Positions 6,806 to 14,195 are shown, counted from the first letter of the stretch. The stretch: DNA of 16,217 nt from Campylobacterales bacterium (GCA_027080125.1 JALWSW010000161.1:1-16217); one strand, 5' to 3'. Program-made: numbers and translations. The notes: a model not told the origin generated them from the sequence alone.

Positions 6806-8635
6806 TTATTGCTTAGACCTGCCCTTGCGTCTTATTCTGAAGGGCGCCGGGAATCGTCTGTAAAAATCCTTTCTCGGATAAAGAAGAAATGCCTGCTTAT
6901 ACCATTTGTACGATTGTTTTAATTTTCCGAGCATAGCCTCTTCTCTGCTTATCAGATACGCTGTGTTGACATGAGGATGTATTTTGTATCTGTATTTCAG
7001 ATAACGAAGCGACATTCCGATAAGTTTTTTGCTGTGCCTTTGAATTCCGGCAAAATAATAGATTTTCGAAAGCGTCTTTTTTGCATCTCTTGCAACAAAG
7101 GGTGAAGAGAGTGCCGATTTAAGCTCTTTAGCCGCCTGAGCCGATCTGCTCCTTTCCCAAAATGACCGGTTATCAAATGATGCCACAATCTTTTCGTTTT
7201 GATAGCTTGTGAGGGTGATATATCCGATTGTAAGGGCAAGAACGGCGATAGACAGCCTGTAGGGGAGCTTTCCCGTAAAAATCTTTTCTCCGTTATCAAT
7301 ATATGATGCAAACATTCCAAGCAATACCGCAAGCAATAGAAATGTGGGAGGAAAATGAAGCGGAAATGAAAAAAAGGAATGGACAAAATAAGGAATTAGT
7401 GAAGCAAATAGTATCAGAGCTTCTCTATTTTTTATTTTTATAAAATTTATTGCTCGCTTTATAATTGTATAAATCAGAAGCATAAATCCGGAAAATCCCA
7501 CAAGACCCGTCTCGCATAATATATGGAGATATTCGCTATGCGCCCAGGCATGGCTCAAAGGAGGAACCGCAGAAAGAAACTCTTTTCTAATCCACCCGTG
7601 ATGCATCAGCAGATCAGATTGCGAAAGAATGGAGAAACTTTTAAAATTGCCAAGTCCTATTCCAAAGATAGGATGCTGTAGAAACAGATTTATTGCGTCA
7701 AGCCAGATTAATATTCTCAGTCTTACCGATGCGCCTCCGGTAAATGCTCTGTGCCATTTGTCAAAGAGCGTAAATCCGCTTGCAAAATGCTCGGTTAAAT
7801 CTGCAAGAAGTATGCCCAAAACTACGAATAGAACGGTTTTTATAAGATGTCGCTTATCTACCCTTATAAATATCAAAAGAAATGCCATGCAAAAGGCAGC
7901 ATCAAGAAATCCGCCCCTTGAATGAGTCAGCTCCAGAAGAAAAAAATCGGCAAACAGAAAGATGAATCCCGGAGGCGACTTTATCGATCTGTAATAGAAA
8001 AACGGTAAAAATGAGGCAAGCGCCACGGCAAAGAGATTGGGCTGGTTAAAGTTTGCCGCCGCACCTTTATGAAAATCAACAAAAATGTAGGAAAATATCC
8101 CGGATGGCTTAAGAGCAATAATTTTCCATTCGCTTAGCAGTTGAAATGATGCCTGCGCAAAAAGAATCATAAAAAGCAACATCAGGATATTTGAAAAGCG
8201 TGTCAGATTTTTATCAAAAAGATTGGCTGAGGATATATAGAGAAGAAAAAATGCAACTAAATTGAGAAAATGAAAAAGAAACCATCTCTTATCAAGCGCA
8301 CCGAAGTATGAGGGAATAAAAAGCAAAAGCATAACAACAAATGCCACATCAATCCTGCTGAATTTCAGTTCTCTTTTTGCAATTACCATAAAAAGCGGAA
8401 CAATTGCAGCTGTTAGCCCGAATGACAGCTCTTTGGGAAGCGCTACTCCTTCGATGAGATCTCTTGAGATAATGACAAAATTCCACGCCAAAAACAGAAT
8501 AAGCAGATAGAAAAGCATTCTACTTATATTTTCATTTTTAAAACCAATAGTTAGCGAATTTTGAGCCGCTTGATTACTTTGAAACTTTATTTGCCTTTTT
8601 TGATTTTTGACTTTAGCGCTTTTTCTTTTTGCCAT
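6806..8635 (-). CDS. O-antigen ligase/polymerase or PglL-like O-glycosyltransferase
   Basis: A 609-residue multi-span inner-membrane protein. After a Lys-rich N-terminus (1-38) come about ten or more hydrophobic segments (40-475), then a soluble, TPR-like C-terminal part (about 480-609). Motifs: GAAANFNQPN (191-200), THSRGGFL (237-244), HPIFGIGLGNF (321-331) and WAHSEYLHILCETGLVG (364-380), the last being the periplasmic catalytic-loop signature of the WaaL/Wzy/PglL superfamily. Such proteins move lipid-linked glycans onto lipid A core, onto a growing polymer, or onto protein. The FNQPN motif and TPR-like tail recall PglL/Wzy_C_2 proteins, so ligase, polymerase and protein O-transferase remain open. 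It lies between two other operons as a single gene. The ATG at 8633-8635 has only a weak Shine-Dalgarno and is about three bases from the predicted transcription start. Confidence 0.82.
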   Translation of the reverse strand: MAKRKSAKVKNQKRQIKFQSNQAAQNSLTIGFKNENISRMLFYLLILFLAWNFVIISRDLIEGVALPKELSFGLTAAIVPLFMVIAKRELKFSRIDVAFVVMLLLFIPSYFGALDKRWFLFHFLNLVAFFLLYISSANLFDKNLTRFSNILMLLFMILFAQASFQLLSEWKIIALKPSGIFSYIFVDFHKGAAANFNQPNLFAVALASFLPFFYYRSIKSPPGFIFLFADFFLLELTHSRGGFLDAAFCMAFLLIFIRVDKRHLIKTVLFVVLGILLADLTEHFASGFTLFDKWHRAFTGGASVRLRILIWLDAINLFLQHPIFGIGLGNFKSFSILSQSDLLMHHGWIRKEFLSAVPPLSHAWAHSEYLHILCETGLVGFSGFMLLIYTIIKRAINFIKIKNREALILFASLIPYFVHSFFSFPLHFPPTFLLLAVLLGMFASYIDNGEKIFTGKLPYRLSIAVLALTIGYITLTSYQNEKIVASFDNRSFWERSRSAQAAKELKSALSSPFVARDAKKTLSKIYYFAGIQRHSKKLIGMSLRYLKYRYKIHPHVNTAYLISREEAMLGKLKQSYKWYKQAFLLYPRKDFYRRFPAPFRIRRKGRSKQ

Positions 8636-8639
8636 AATC

Positions 8640-8667
8640 TTGACTTTATAGCGCTGTAGAATAAAAT
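8640..8667 (+). promoter_or_regulatory. tRNA-Leu promoter
   Basis: TTGACT (8640-8645) and TAAAAT (8662-8667) are each five of six matches to consensus with a 16-base spacer. A start near 8674 would lie seven bases before the mature tRNA 5' end. It occupies almost exactly the same bases as the minus-strand promoter of the ligase gene. Confidence 0.68.
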
Positions 8668-8672
8668 GTCAA
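8645..8672 (-). promoter_or_regulatory. Promoter of the O-antigen ligase-like gene
   Basis: On the minus strand a perfect TTGACA (8672-8667) is followed after 16 bases by TATAAA (8650-8645). The predicted start is near 8638, only about three bases from the ATG at 8635, so the message would be nearly leaderless. It is superimposed on the tRNA promoter reading the other way. Confidence 0.65.
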
Positions 8673-8680
8673 TCGCAAGC

Positions 8681-8767
8681 GCCGGGGTGGTGAAACTGGT
8701 AGACGCGCTGGACTCAAAATCCAGTGGGAGTGATCCCATGCGGGTTCGATTCCCGCCCCCGGCACCA
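8681..8767 (+). tRNA. tRNA-Leu(CAA)
   Basis: The acceptor arms GCCGGGG (8681-8687) and CCCCGGC (8757-8763) pair fully, followed by discriminator A and an encoded CCA (8765-8767). The anticodon stem CTGGA/TCCAG (8708-8712, 8720-8724) encloses the loop CTCAAAA, giving anticodon CAA at 8715-8717, which reads UUG (Leu). A long variable arm (GGGAGTGATCCC) and a canonical T-arm with GTTCGATTC confirm a class II leucine tRNA. Confidence 0.97.
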
Positions 8768-8839
8768 GATTGTTTAATAATCTTAATATATCGACACAGA
8801 AAAACATCTTCACAAATGAGAACACCACAAGATGGCTGC

Positions 8840-9475
8840 CTATGAAATTAATCTTATTTTGTTCAAGATTCCCCTGCCCTCTTTTACCCTGCTCAAACAT
8901 CTTTGAACAAACTGTTTGAGTTCGCCATAAAAATGCTCCGAATCAAAAACCTTATTTACTAAACCTAATTCCAAAGCCTTTTGTGCATTTATCGGTTTTG
9001 CGCTAAAAAAAAGCTCGTATGCCTTTTTCGTTCCGATTGATTTTCCAAGCAGATAGGTTCCGCCCCAACCTGTTAATATACCTATTTTTGCTCCCGTATG
9101 TCCGAAAACAGCATCCGCTTTGGCAACCCTCAGATCGCAGGCAAGTGCTATATCGTTTGCTCCACCAAAACAATATCCGTTAACAGCAGCTATTGTCAGC
9201 GCCCTGCACTGTTTTATCGTATCTGATAAACGTTCATTACAAGCCGAAAATCTCCATGCCTCAGAATAATTAAAATTCAGCATATCGGCGATATTTGCAC
9301 CTGAGAGAAAACTTTTGCCAACTCCGGTCAATATTATCGCATCTACTTCGGATAATTTTTCGAATGCATAGGTAAGGCTTTCAAGCGTCTTAATGCTTAC
9401 CGGATTCGGGAGCTTGTTGTGATATACATAAATCCAGCCTATTTTACCCGATTTTCTTGCATAAATACGGCTCAT
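8840..9475 (-). CDS. Crotonase-fold protein with canonical core but truncated C-terminus
   Basis: A 211-residue enoyl-CoA hydratase/isomerase-family protein; full-length members have about 260. The CoA-binding and first oxyanion-hole loop SGANIADM (58-65) and the second, VNGYCFGGAND (98-108), are present, followed by ACDLRVAKADAVFGHTGAKIG (112-132) and a normal GLVNKV (171-176). The first catalytic Glu of classic hydratases aligns with Asp108 and the second with Gly128, within FGHTG. The latter is reminiscent of MenB-type enzymes (FGQTGPKVG), so the reaction may not be hydration. The C-terminal trimerisation and CoA-capping helices are missing; the stop is 73 bases from the tRNA 3' end. The ATG overlaps the TGA of the upstream crotonase-like gene, suggesting coupled production and a complex. 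The substrate is unknown. Confidence 0.82.
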   Translation of the reverse strand: MSRIYARKSGKIGWIYVYHNKLPNPVSIKTLESLTYAFEKLSEVDAIILTGVGKSFLSGANIADMLNFNYSEAWRFSACNERLSDTIKQCRALTIAAVNGYCFGGANDIALACDLRVAKADAVFGHTGAKIGILTGWGGTYLLGKSIGTKKAYELFFSAKPINAQKALELGLVNKVFDSEHFYGELKQFVQRCLSRVKEGRGILNKIRLIS

Positions 9476-10068
9476 CTGCCTTTAAATTCAGGTTTGCGCT
9501 TTTCCAGAAATGCTCTCATTCCTTCCTTCTGATCCGAGGAGCAGAAACTAAGAGCAAACGCCATTCTTTCGACAAACCTTGCATCTTTCTCCTTCAACCC
9601 GCTGTTTATTGACATAATTCTTTTGAGAAGTTTAACGGCAAAAGGCGGATTATCGATTTTTTTAAATCGGGCTAAAATTTCAGAATAACCGGCTATAGAA
9701 TTTGCCATCCCCAATCTTAGTGCATCCTCTGCGCTAATAGTTCTGTTGGTGTATATGAGATCGGTCAAAATATATCTGTTCATAATGCCTGATAAAACAG
9801 ATAAAAATTTATCGTTTATCAGTCCGATTTCTTCCTTTTTTATGCAAAGTTCCGTATTCTTATTTATATAAACCAGATCGGCTGCTCCCATACACAGCAA
9901 GGCGGGAAGTGACTTTTTTCCACTGACATAGAGCACAATGGTCTTTAGGCTTTCATCTACCATATCGATAAATTTTTCCGCAAGCGATATCGTCGGTTCA
10001 TCTTCCATTTTTATCAACACAACCGCCTCGTCAATATTATCAAACTCCTCAATCCTTATGCATCGCAT
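9472..10068 (-). CDS. Degenerate crotonase-like protein with intact C-terminal tail
   Basis: A 198-residue protein. Its C-terminal half is clearly crotonase-like: ISAEDALRLGMANSI (111-125) and the canonical tail SSDQKEGMRAFLEKRKPEFKG (177-197). The N-terminal half is short and divergent. No SGAD-type loop and no NGxxxGGG oxyanion loop are visible; the corresponding region reads LCMGAADLVYI (58-68). It is therefore unlikely to be a CoA-thioester enzyme on its own. It begins six bases after the CDF exporter gene and overlaps the next crotonase gene by ATGA. The pair looks complementary: this protein has the tail the other lacks, and the other has the active-site loops this one lacks. A structural partner in a mixed oligomer is my inference; a decaying paralogue is the alternative. 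Confidence 0.75.
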   Translation of the reverse strand: MRCIRIEEFDNIDEAVVLIKMEDEPTISLAEKFIDMVDESLKTIVLYVSGKKSLPALLCMGAADLVYINKNTELCIKKEEIGLINDKFLSVLSGIMNRYILTDLIYTNRTISAEDALRLGMANSIAGYSEILARFKKIDNPPFAVKLLKRIMSINSGLKEKDARFVERMAFALSFCSSDQKEGMRAFLEKRKPEFKGR

Positions 10069-10074
10069 ATGTCT

Positions 10075-11250
10075 TTACCCATCTTTTCTCCATAGAATAT
10101 TCTGAAGCTCTTTTTCAGGGTTATATGGGTCTATATGAACCACCAAATCTACAATATCGGTCGAGCTTTTCATAATATCATCCTTGAATTTTTTTCCTAT
10201 TTCATGACTTTCTGCTGTAGTTATATCGCCCGGAACCTCAATATCGATTGCCGCTACAGCTCCTTCGTTTCCGGTTACAAACGAATAGTTGTGAAGCCCC
10301 ATTATCTTGTCAAACTTCCTTGACTTATCTATTAATAGTTTTGATAACCGCTCCTGCTTTGAATTATGAACATCATTTATGCTGCAGGAGGCATCAAAAT
10401 AGACATTAACAAGCCTGACATGATTAAAATTGCTCTTTATCAGTTTGCTAATTTTTGCAGATAGTTTGGTTGAAAGCTCTATCGACATAGGAGCAACCGC
10501 AACAGACAAATCAACGATATAATCAGGTCCGTATTTACGGGTAATAATAGAGTTTACCGAAAATACCCCTGCTATATCAGAGATTTCCGACCTTATTCTG
10601 CTTATTTCCGATTCATTCATCATCTGAGCATCCACAAGTTCTCTTACCGCATCTTTTGCAATCTCATACGATTCATATATTATTAAGATACCGACTATAA
10701 TGGCAGCTATCGGATCGGCAAACCAGATACCAAAATACGATGCGCTGATTCCTATAAGAACAACCAACGAGCTTGCCGCATCGGAACGATGATGCCAGGC
10801 GTTTGCAATTAATGACCCGGAGTTAATTCTTTCTCCCAAACTTTTTGTCACTCTGAAAAGCCATTCTTTGACAACTATCGAAATAAAGGCAACAAGAAGG
10901 GTGACATTTGTAGGCAACAGTTTGCTGTTATGACCAGTAACAATCGAAGCAATCGCATGATAGACAATAACAACACCGGCTGCAGCAAGTATCAAAGATG
11001 TTATAATTGTAGATAATGCCTCAAATTTCCCGTGTCCAAGCGGATGAGAGATATCAGCAGGCTTATCCGAAATTCTTATTCCGACAACCACCACAGCATC
11101 AGATAACAGATCCGAAAAACTGTGAATTCCGTCGGCAACAAGCGCCTCGCTTTTGCCTAATATTCCGGCCGCAATTTTTATTGCAGCCAAAAATATATTA
11201 GCCGCAGATCCAAAAAGCGTTATTTTTTGCGCTTCTTTATATCCGTTCAT
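10075..11250 (-). CDS. Cation diffusion facilitator metal exporter
   Basis: A 391-residue CDF-family divalent-cation/proton antiporter of the inner membrane. Six membrane segments lie in the first ~200 residues. Two HxxxD metal sites are visible: His43/Asp47 in ADGIHSFSD on TM2 and His153/Asp157 in HHRSD on TM5. The cytosolic TM2-TM3 HPLGHGKFEALS loop (69-80) is also typical. The His-Asp/His-Asp arrangement is most often linked to zinc, though iron, cobalt or manganese cannot be excluded. The cytoplasmic part is long: a first ferredoxin-like dimerisation domain (~210-285), then a second such segment ending in VVHIDPYNPEKE. The ATG overlaps the pepD TGA (ATGA) and the TAA is six bases before the crotonase-like gene. 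Metal supply for the metallopeptidase upstream is a possible but unproven link. Confidence 0.9.
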   Translation of the reverse strand: MNGYKEAQKITLFGSAANIFLAAIKIAAGILGKSEALVADGIHSFSDLLSDAVVVVGIRISDKPADISHPLGHGKFEALSTIITSLILAAAGVVIVYHAIASIVTGHNSKLLPTNVTLLVAFISIVVKEWLFRVTKSLGERINSGSLIANAWHHRSDAASSLVVLIGISASYFGIWFADPIAAIIVGILIIYESYEIAKDAVRELVDAQMMNESEISRIRSEISDIAGVFSVNSIITRKYGPDYIVDLSVAVAPMSIELSTKLSAKISKLIKSNFNHVRLVNVYFDASCSINDVHNSKQERLSKLLIDKSRKFDKIMGLHNYSFVTGNEGAVAAIDIEVPGDITTAESHEIGKKFKDDIMKSSTDIVDLVVHIDPYNPEKELQNILWRKDG

Positions 11251-12674
11251 TTATCCGAATTTTCTATGAGTTTTTTAAGAAATCTATAAAATTTTTCCAC
11301 CGTATCTATCTCAACCGATTCATTGGGACTATGCGCATTTCTGATAGTTGGTCCGAAGGATATAAGCTCTTTTATACCGCATCGATTTTTTATAATTCCG
11401 CATTCAAGTCCCGCATGTATTGCCAGAGTTTCAGGCTTTAGGTTAAACAGTTTTTCAAACTGCCTGGTAGCTACCTTCAGCAGCCTTGATTCGGTAGGTT
11501 CCCATCCCGGAAATTCGCCTTCTCTGCCGGTAGTAAAACCGTTTTTGGCAAATAGTTCGGCAATTTCAGATGAAAGAATGTTCATATTTTTGCTGCCGTA
11601 GCTTCTCTGAAAGGTCTTTACCGTAAGTGAACCGTTTCCTTTCGCGGATGCCAGATTAGATGAGGTGTAAACCGTGCCGCTTCTTCTTTCAATAACCCCG
11701 TTTGGTAGCTTATTTATCAAAATGATTATTCTTTTTGAAAAATCGGCACTCCAGCAACTTGTCAATTTTTCCTCTTTTATGTGCAACCTTATTTTCTCAT
11801 CAGAGCACTGTTTTATCTTATCTATCTTGGTATTTAAAACCCGTTTTATATCTTGATTTAACGGAACAATGGAAACAGATGCGCTTCTTGGTATGGCATT
11901 TATTTTGTCTCCCGCATCAATTGATGCTATCTTTATATCAAATTTTTCAAGTGATTTCAGAATCTCAAAAAGCAGCTTTATCGCATTTATCCTGCCTTTA
12001 TCAATATCGACCCCTGAATGTCCTCCCTTTAGCCCATCGATAGTAATCCGGTATCCTATCTCTGATATATCGATCTTGTCTATTTTTATCGTTCCGGTTG
12101 TAACAATTCCGCCGGCACAGCCCGTATAAATTTTTCCGAATTCCTCTCCATCAAGATTTATCAACGTTTTTCCGGTAACAAACTTTTTGGTTAACTTTCC
12201 TGCTCCGTTCAAACCGGTTTCCTCATCGACGGTAAAAAGAAGCAGAAGCGGAGGATGCGCGAATCGCTCATCCATCAAAGCAAGCATTGCCGCCACGCCT
12301 ATGCCGTTGTCAGCCCCAAGCGTTGTGTTATTTGCAAAAATCTTGCCGTTTTCATATACAAGTTCTATAGGCTTGTTTTCAAAATCAAACGAACCGGAGC
12401 TCTCACATACCATATCAAGATGAGATTGAAGTATGACAGGCTCAGAGGATAAACCGGTTGACGGAACGCTTATCAAGATATTTCCATAACTATCCGCTTT
12501 ATATACAAGCTTGCGTCTTAATGCCTCGCTAATCACATAATCGGCAACCGGCTTTTCGTTTCCAGAGCATCTTGGATATCCGCTTATATTGATAAACTGT
12601 CGCCAAAGTTCTTTAACTTCTATACCGGACTTTAGAACAGCATCAAAATTGCCTAAATCGATTTTTTTACGCAT
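11247..12674 (-). CDS. pepD: Cytosol aminoacyl-histidine dipeptidase (M20C)
   Basis: A 475-residue cytosolic metallo-dipeptidase of peptidase family M20C that hydrolyses a broad range of dipeptides. Seen: ELWRQFINISGYPRCSGNE (22-40); the metal/catalytic SHLDM (His85, Asp87); LGADNGIG (Asp122); FTVDEETG (148-154) with the general-base and metal-ligand glutamates; LINLDGEE (Asp175); the lid-domain GGHSGVDIDKGR; and the C-terminal metal ligand in RNAHSPNE. All expected residues are present and the length is normal. The ATG at 12672-12674 has no Shine-Dalgarno and lies exactly six bases after a TATAAT, so a leaderless transcript is predicted. It is the first gene of a run with the CDF exporter and two crotonase-fold proteins. 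Confidence 0.92.
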   Translation of the reverse strand: MRKKIDLGNFDAVLKSGIEVKELWRQFINISGYPRCSGNEKPVADYVISEALRRKLVYKADSYGNILISVPSTGLSSEPVILQSHLDMVCESSGSFDFENKPIELVYENGKIFANNTTLGADNGIGVAAMLALMDERFAHPPLLLLFTVDEETGLNGAGKLTKKFVTGKTLINLDGEEFGKIYTGCAGGIVTTGTIKIDKIDISEIGYRITIDGLKGGHSGVDIDKGRINAIKLLFEILKSLEKFDIKIASIDAGDKINAIPRSASVSIVPLNQDIKRVLNTKIDKIKQCSDEKIRLHIKEEKLTSCWSADFSKRIIILINKLPNGVIERRSGTVYTSSNLASAKGNGSLTVKTFQRSYGSKNMNILSSEIAELFAKNGFTTGREGEFPGWEPTESRLLKVATRQFEKLFNLKPETLAIHAGLECGIIKNRCGIKELISFGPTIRNAHSPNESVEIDTVEKFYRFLKKLIENSDK

Positions 12675-12680
12675 AGGTAG

Positions 12681-12709
12681 ATTATAATACGATTTGTATT
12701 ATTTTTCTA
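12681..12709 (-). promoter_or_regulatory. Candidate leaderless promoter of pepD
   Basis: A perfect TATAAT (12686-12681) with a weak -35 TAGAAA (12709-12704, four of six) at 17-base spacing. The -35 is within the last codons of cobO. Six bases (CTACCT) separate the -10 from the ATG, so the predicted start is the A of the start codon. Confidence 0.55.
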
Positions 12710-13226
12710 TACCTACCCGAGCCTGAACGCCTTTGGTATAATAATGTTTTATCTCGCGCATTTCTGTTACCAGATCAGCCTGTTTGATAATCTTTTCGGT
12801 TGCCTTTCTTCCGGTTATAATCAACTCGATCGATTCAGGCTTACTTCTCATCAGATCAAGCAATCTTTCTTCGCTAAATAGCTTAAAATAGACCGCTATA
12901 TTTATCTCATCGGCAATAACAACATCATAGATTCCCGATTTCATAGCCTCTCTTAAATCATCTAATCCTTCGCAAGCCAGTTTTTTGTCATCTTCAGTGG
13001 GCTCGTTATGTATAAAACATTCCCTGCCATATTGCTTCAGCTTGATATGCTCACCCAAATAAGGGCATTTTGACAATATATCAAGCTCGCTGTAATGCAT
13101 ACCTTTGACGAACTGCCCTATATAAACATACATCCCGCTTGCTGCGGCTCTTATGGCAAGACCCAATGCAGCGGTTGTTTTTCCTTTGCCATCACCCGTA
13201 TAAACCTGTATATATCCTCTTTTCAT
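12699..13226 (-). CDS. cobO: Corrinoid adenosyltransferase (CobA/CobO/BtuR type)
   Basis: A 175-residue P-loop enzyme that transfers the 5'-deoxyadenosyl group of ATP to cob(I)alamin or cobyrinate diamide, completing the active coenzyme. The N-terminal GDGKGKTT (11-18) is the characteristic inverted P-loop of this family. GQFVKG follows, and YDVVIADEINIA contains the Walker B-like acidic pair. ELIITGR, and LVTEMREIKHYYTKGVQARVGIEK at the end, are typical. I chose the ATG at 13224-13226 because AGGAGG sits seven bases upstream; an ATG 12 codons earlier has no ribosome site. It follows btuC after 42 bases and is the last gene of the uptake operon, so imported corrinoid is adenosylated on arrival. 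Confidence in family is high. Confidence 0.93.
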   Translation of the reverse strand: MKRGYIQVYTGDGKGKTTAALGLAIRAAASGMYVYIGQFVKGMHYSELDILSKCPYLGEHIKLKQYGRECFIHNEPTEDDKKLACEGLDDLREAMKSGIYDVVIADEINIAVYFKLFSEERLLDLMRSKPESIELIITGRKATEKIIKQADLVTEMREIKHYYTKGVQARVGIEK

Positions 13227-13233
13227 ACGATTT

Positions 13234-13239
13234 CCTCCT
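13234..13239 (-). promoter_or_regulatory. Ribosome binding site fixing the cobO start
   Basis: A perfect AGGAGG on the minus strand, seven bases before the ATG at 13226. It argues against the longer reading that starts at 13262. Confidence 0.85.
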
Positions 13240-13268
13240 TTTGTAATTTGAGCTATATGCAAAATTTA

Positions 13269-14195
13269 TCAATTTCTCTTCCTTATAAGCAGCCAAAGAA
13301 AGAACGGACCTCCAAGCAAAGAGGTTATAATTCCGGTAGGTATCTGAGCCGGAGGCACTACTATTTTTCCAATCTCGCTTGAGGCTGCAAGAAAAAATCC
13401 TCCGAAAAAGAATGAGCCCGCTAATACAAACTTGTGATCTTTGCCTACTATTAGCTTTATTATATGCGGAACCATCATTCCTACAAATCCGATAGGTCCG
13501 ACAATCGAAACTATGATTGCGGTTGAAAGCGAGGTTAAAAAAAACAGCGCCGTTTTAACAGATGAAATATTTACTCCGTGAATCTTTGCAAACTCCTCTC
13601 CGGCTACAAGCAGATTAAGCTCGTCATAAAATCGAAATATTGCAAAGGATGAAAGTATAACCGTAGGAATCAATAGATAAACTTTATTATATCCGATTAT
13701 ACTCAGATTTCCCATTAGCCATCTGATAATTTCAAAAGAAACCGTAAAATTTGCAAGATATTGCATAAGCATAATTGCAGATGCAAAAAAAAAGTTTAAA
13801 GCCACCCCGGCAAGAAGCAGTCCGCCGGGTCTTTTTGAGATTCCGCCGAAAGCAAACACCGCTATTGTTGCAAATATCGCAGCAATAAATGCAGCAGCAG
13901 ACAAAAAGATTTGAGAGGTTATTCCGGCTTGAATGCCTATTGCTGCGCCAAATGCAGCCGCAGAGGCAATTCCGAGTATATACGGAGTAGCCAAATCGTT
14001 TCTAAAAAGCGTCTGAAATACCGCTCCGTTCACAGAAAGTCCGGCACCGGCAAAAAATGCCAGCAGTATCTCCGGGATTCTTATCTCATAAAATATAACA
14101 TTGTTTCCGTAATTTCTGAGAAACAACATAACAGCGGTGGTCACTATTGAAAAAAACAGGATAAAAATCAATCGACTTTTAGCTTTTGTATGCAT
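13269..14195 (-). CDS. btuC: Corrinoid ABC transporter permease (FecCD/BtuC family)
   Basis: A 308-residue polytopic inner-membrane permease, slightly shorter than typical BtuC. Seen: RIPEILLAFFAGAGLSVNGA (39-58) with the family GxxLxxxGxxxQ pattern continuing to RNDLATPYILGI; GPIGFVGMMVPHI (233-245), the cytoplasmic coupling region contacting the ATPase; and IPTGIITSLLGGPFFLWLL near the C-terminus. About eight to ten hydrophobic helices are evident. The family also carries haem and ferric siderophores; B12 specificity is inferred from the adjacent cobO. The ATG follows the TAG of the ATPase gene with no gap, so translation is coupled. Its TGA is 42 bases from the cobO ATG. Confidence 0.88.
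   Translation of the reverse strand: MHTKAKSRLIFILFFSIVTTAVMLFLRNYGNNVIFYEIRIPEILLAFFAGAGLSVNGAVFQTLFRNDLATPYILGIASAAAFGAAIGIQAGITSQIFLSAAAFIAAIFATIAVFAFGGISKRPGGLLLAGVALNFFFASAIMLMQYLANFTVSFEIIRWLMGNLSIIGYNKVYLLIPTVILSSFAIFRFYDELNLLVAGEEFAKIHGVNISSVKTALFFLTSLSTAIIVSIVGPIGFVGMMVPHIIKLIVGKDHKFVLAGSFFFGGFFLAASSEIGKIVVPPAQIPTGIITSLLGGPFFLWLLIRKRN

Noticed and set aside
6790..6824. Inverted repeat GGGCAGG...CCTGCCC between the convergent trpB2 and ligase genes
   Set aside because: The loop is 21 bases and no T-run follows on either strand; half of it lies in the ligase coding end. It is too weak to call a terminator.
8769..8834. Small inverted repeats between tRNA-Leu and the crotonase gene (AGATT/AATCT and CATCTT/AAGATG)
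   Set aside because: Stems of five or six AT-rich pairs with no clear T-run; expected by chance in this composition. They may help termination but I cannot support it.
8646..8900. An 84-codon minus-strand open frame with the sequence GAGIEPAWDHSHWIL
   Set aside because: It is the antisense translation of the tRNA-Leu gene, a familiar false protein in databases. It also overlaps the end of the crotonase gene.
13227..13262. A 12-codon N-terminal extension of cobO starting at 13262
   Set aside because: There is no ribosome site at 13262, whereas AGGAGG is placed ideally for the ATG at 13226, which gives the normal family N-terminus.
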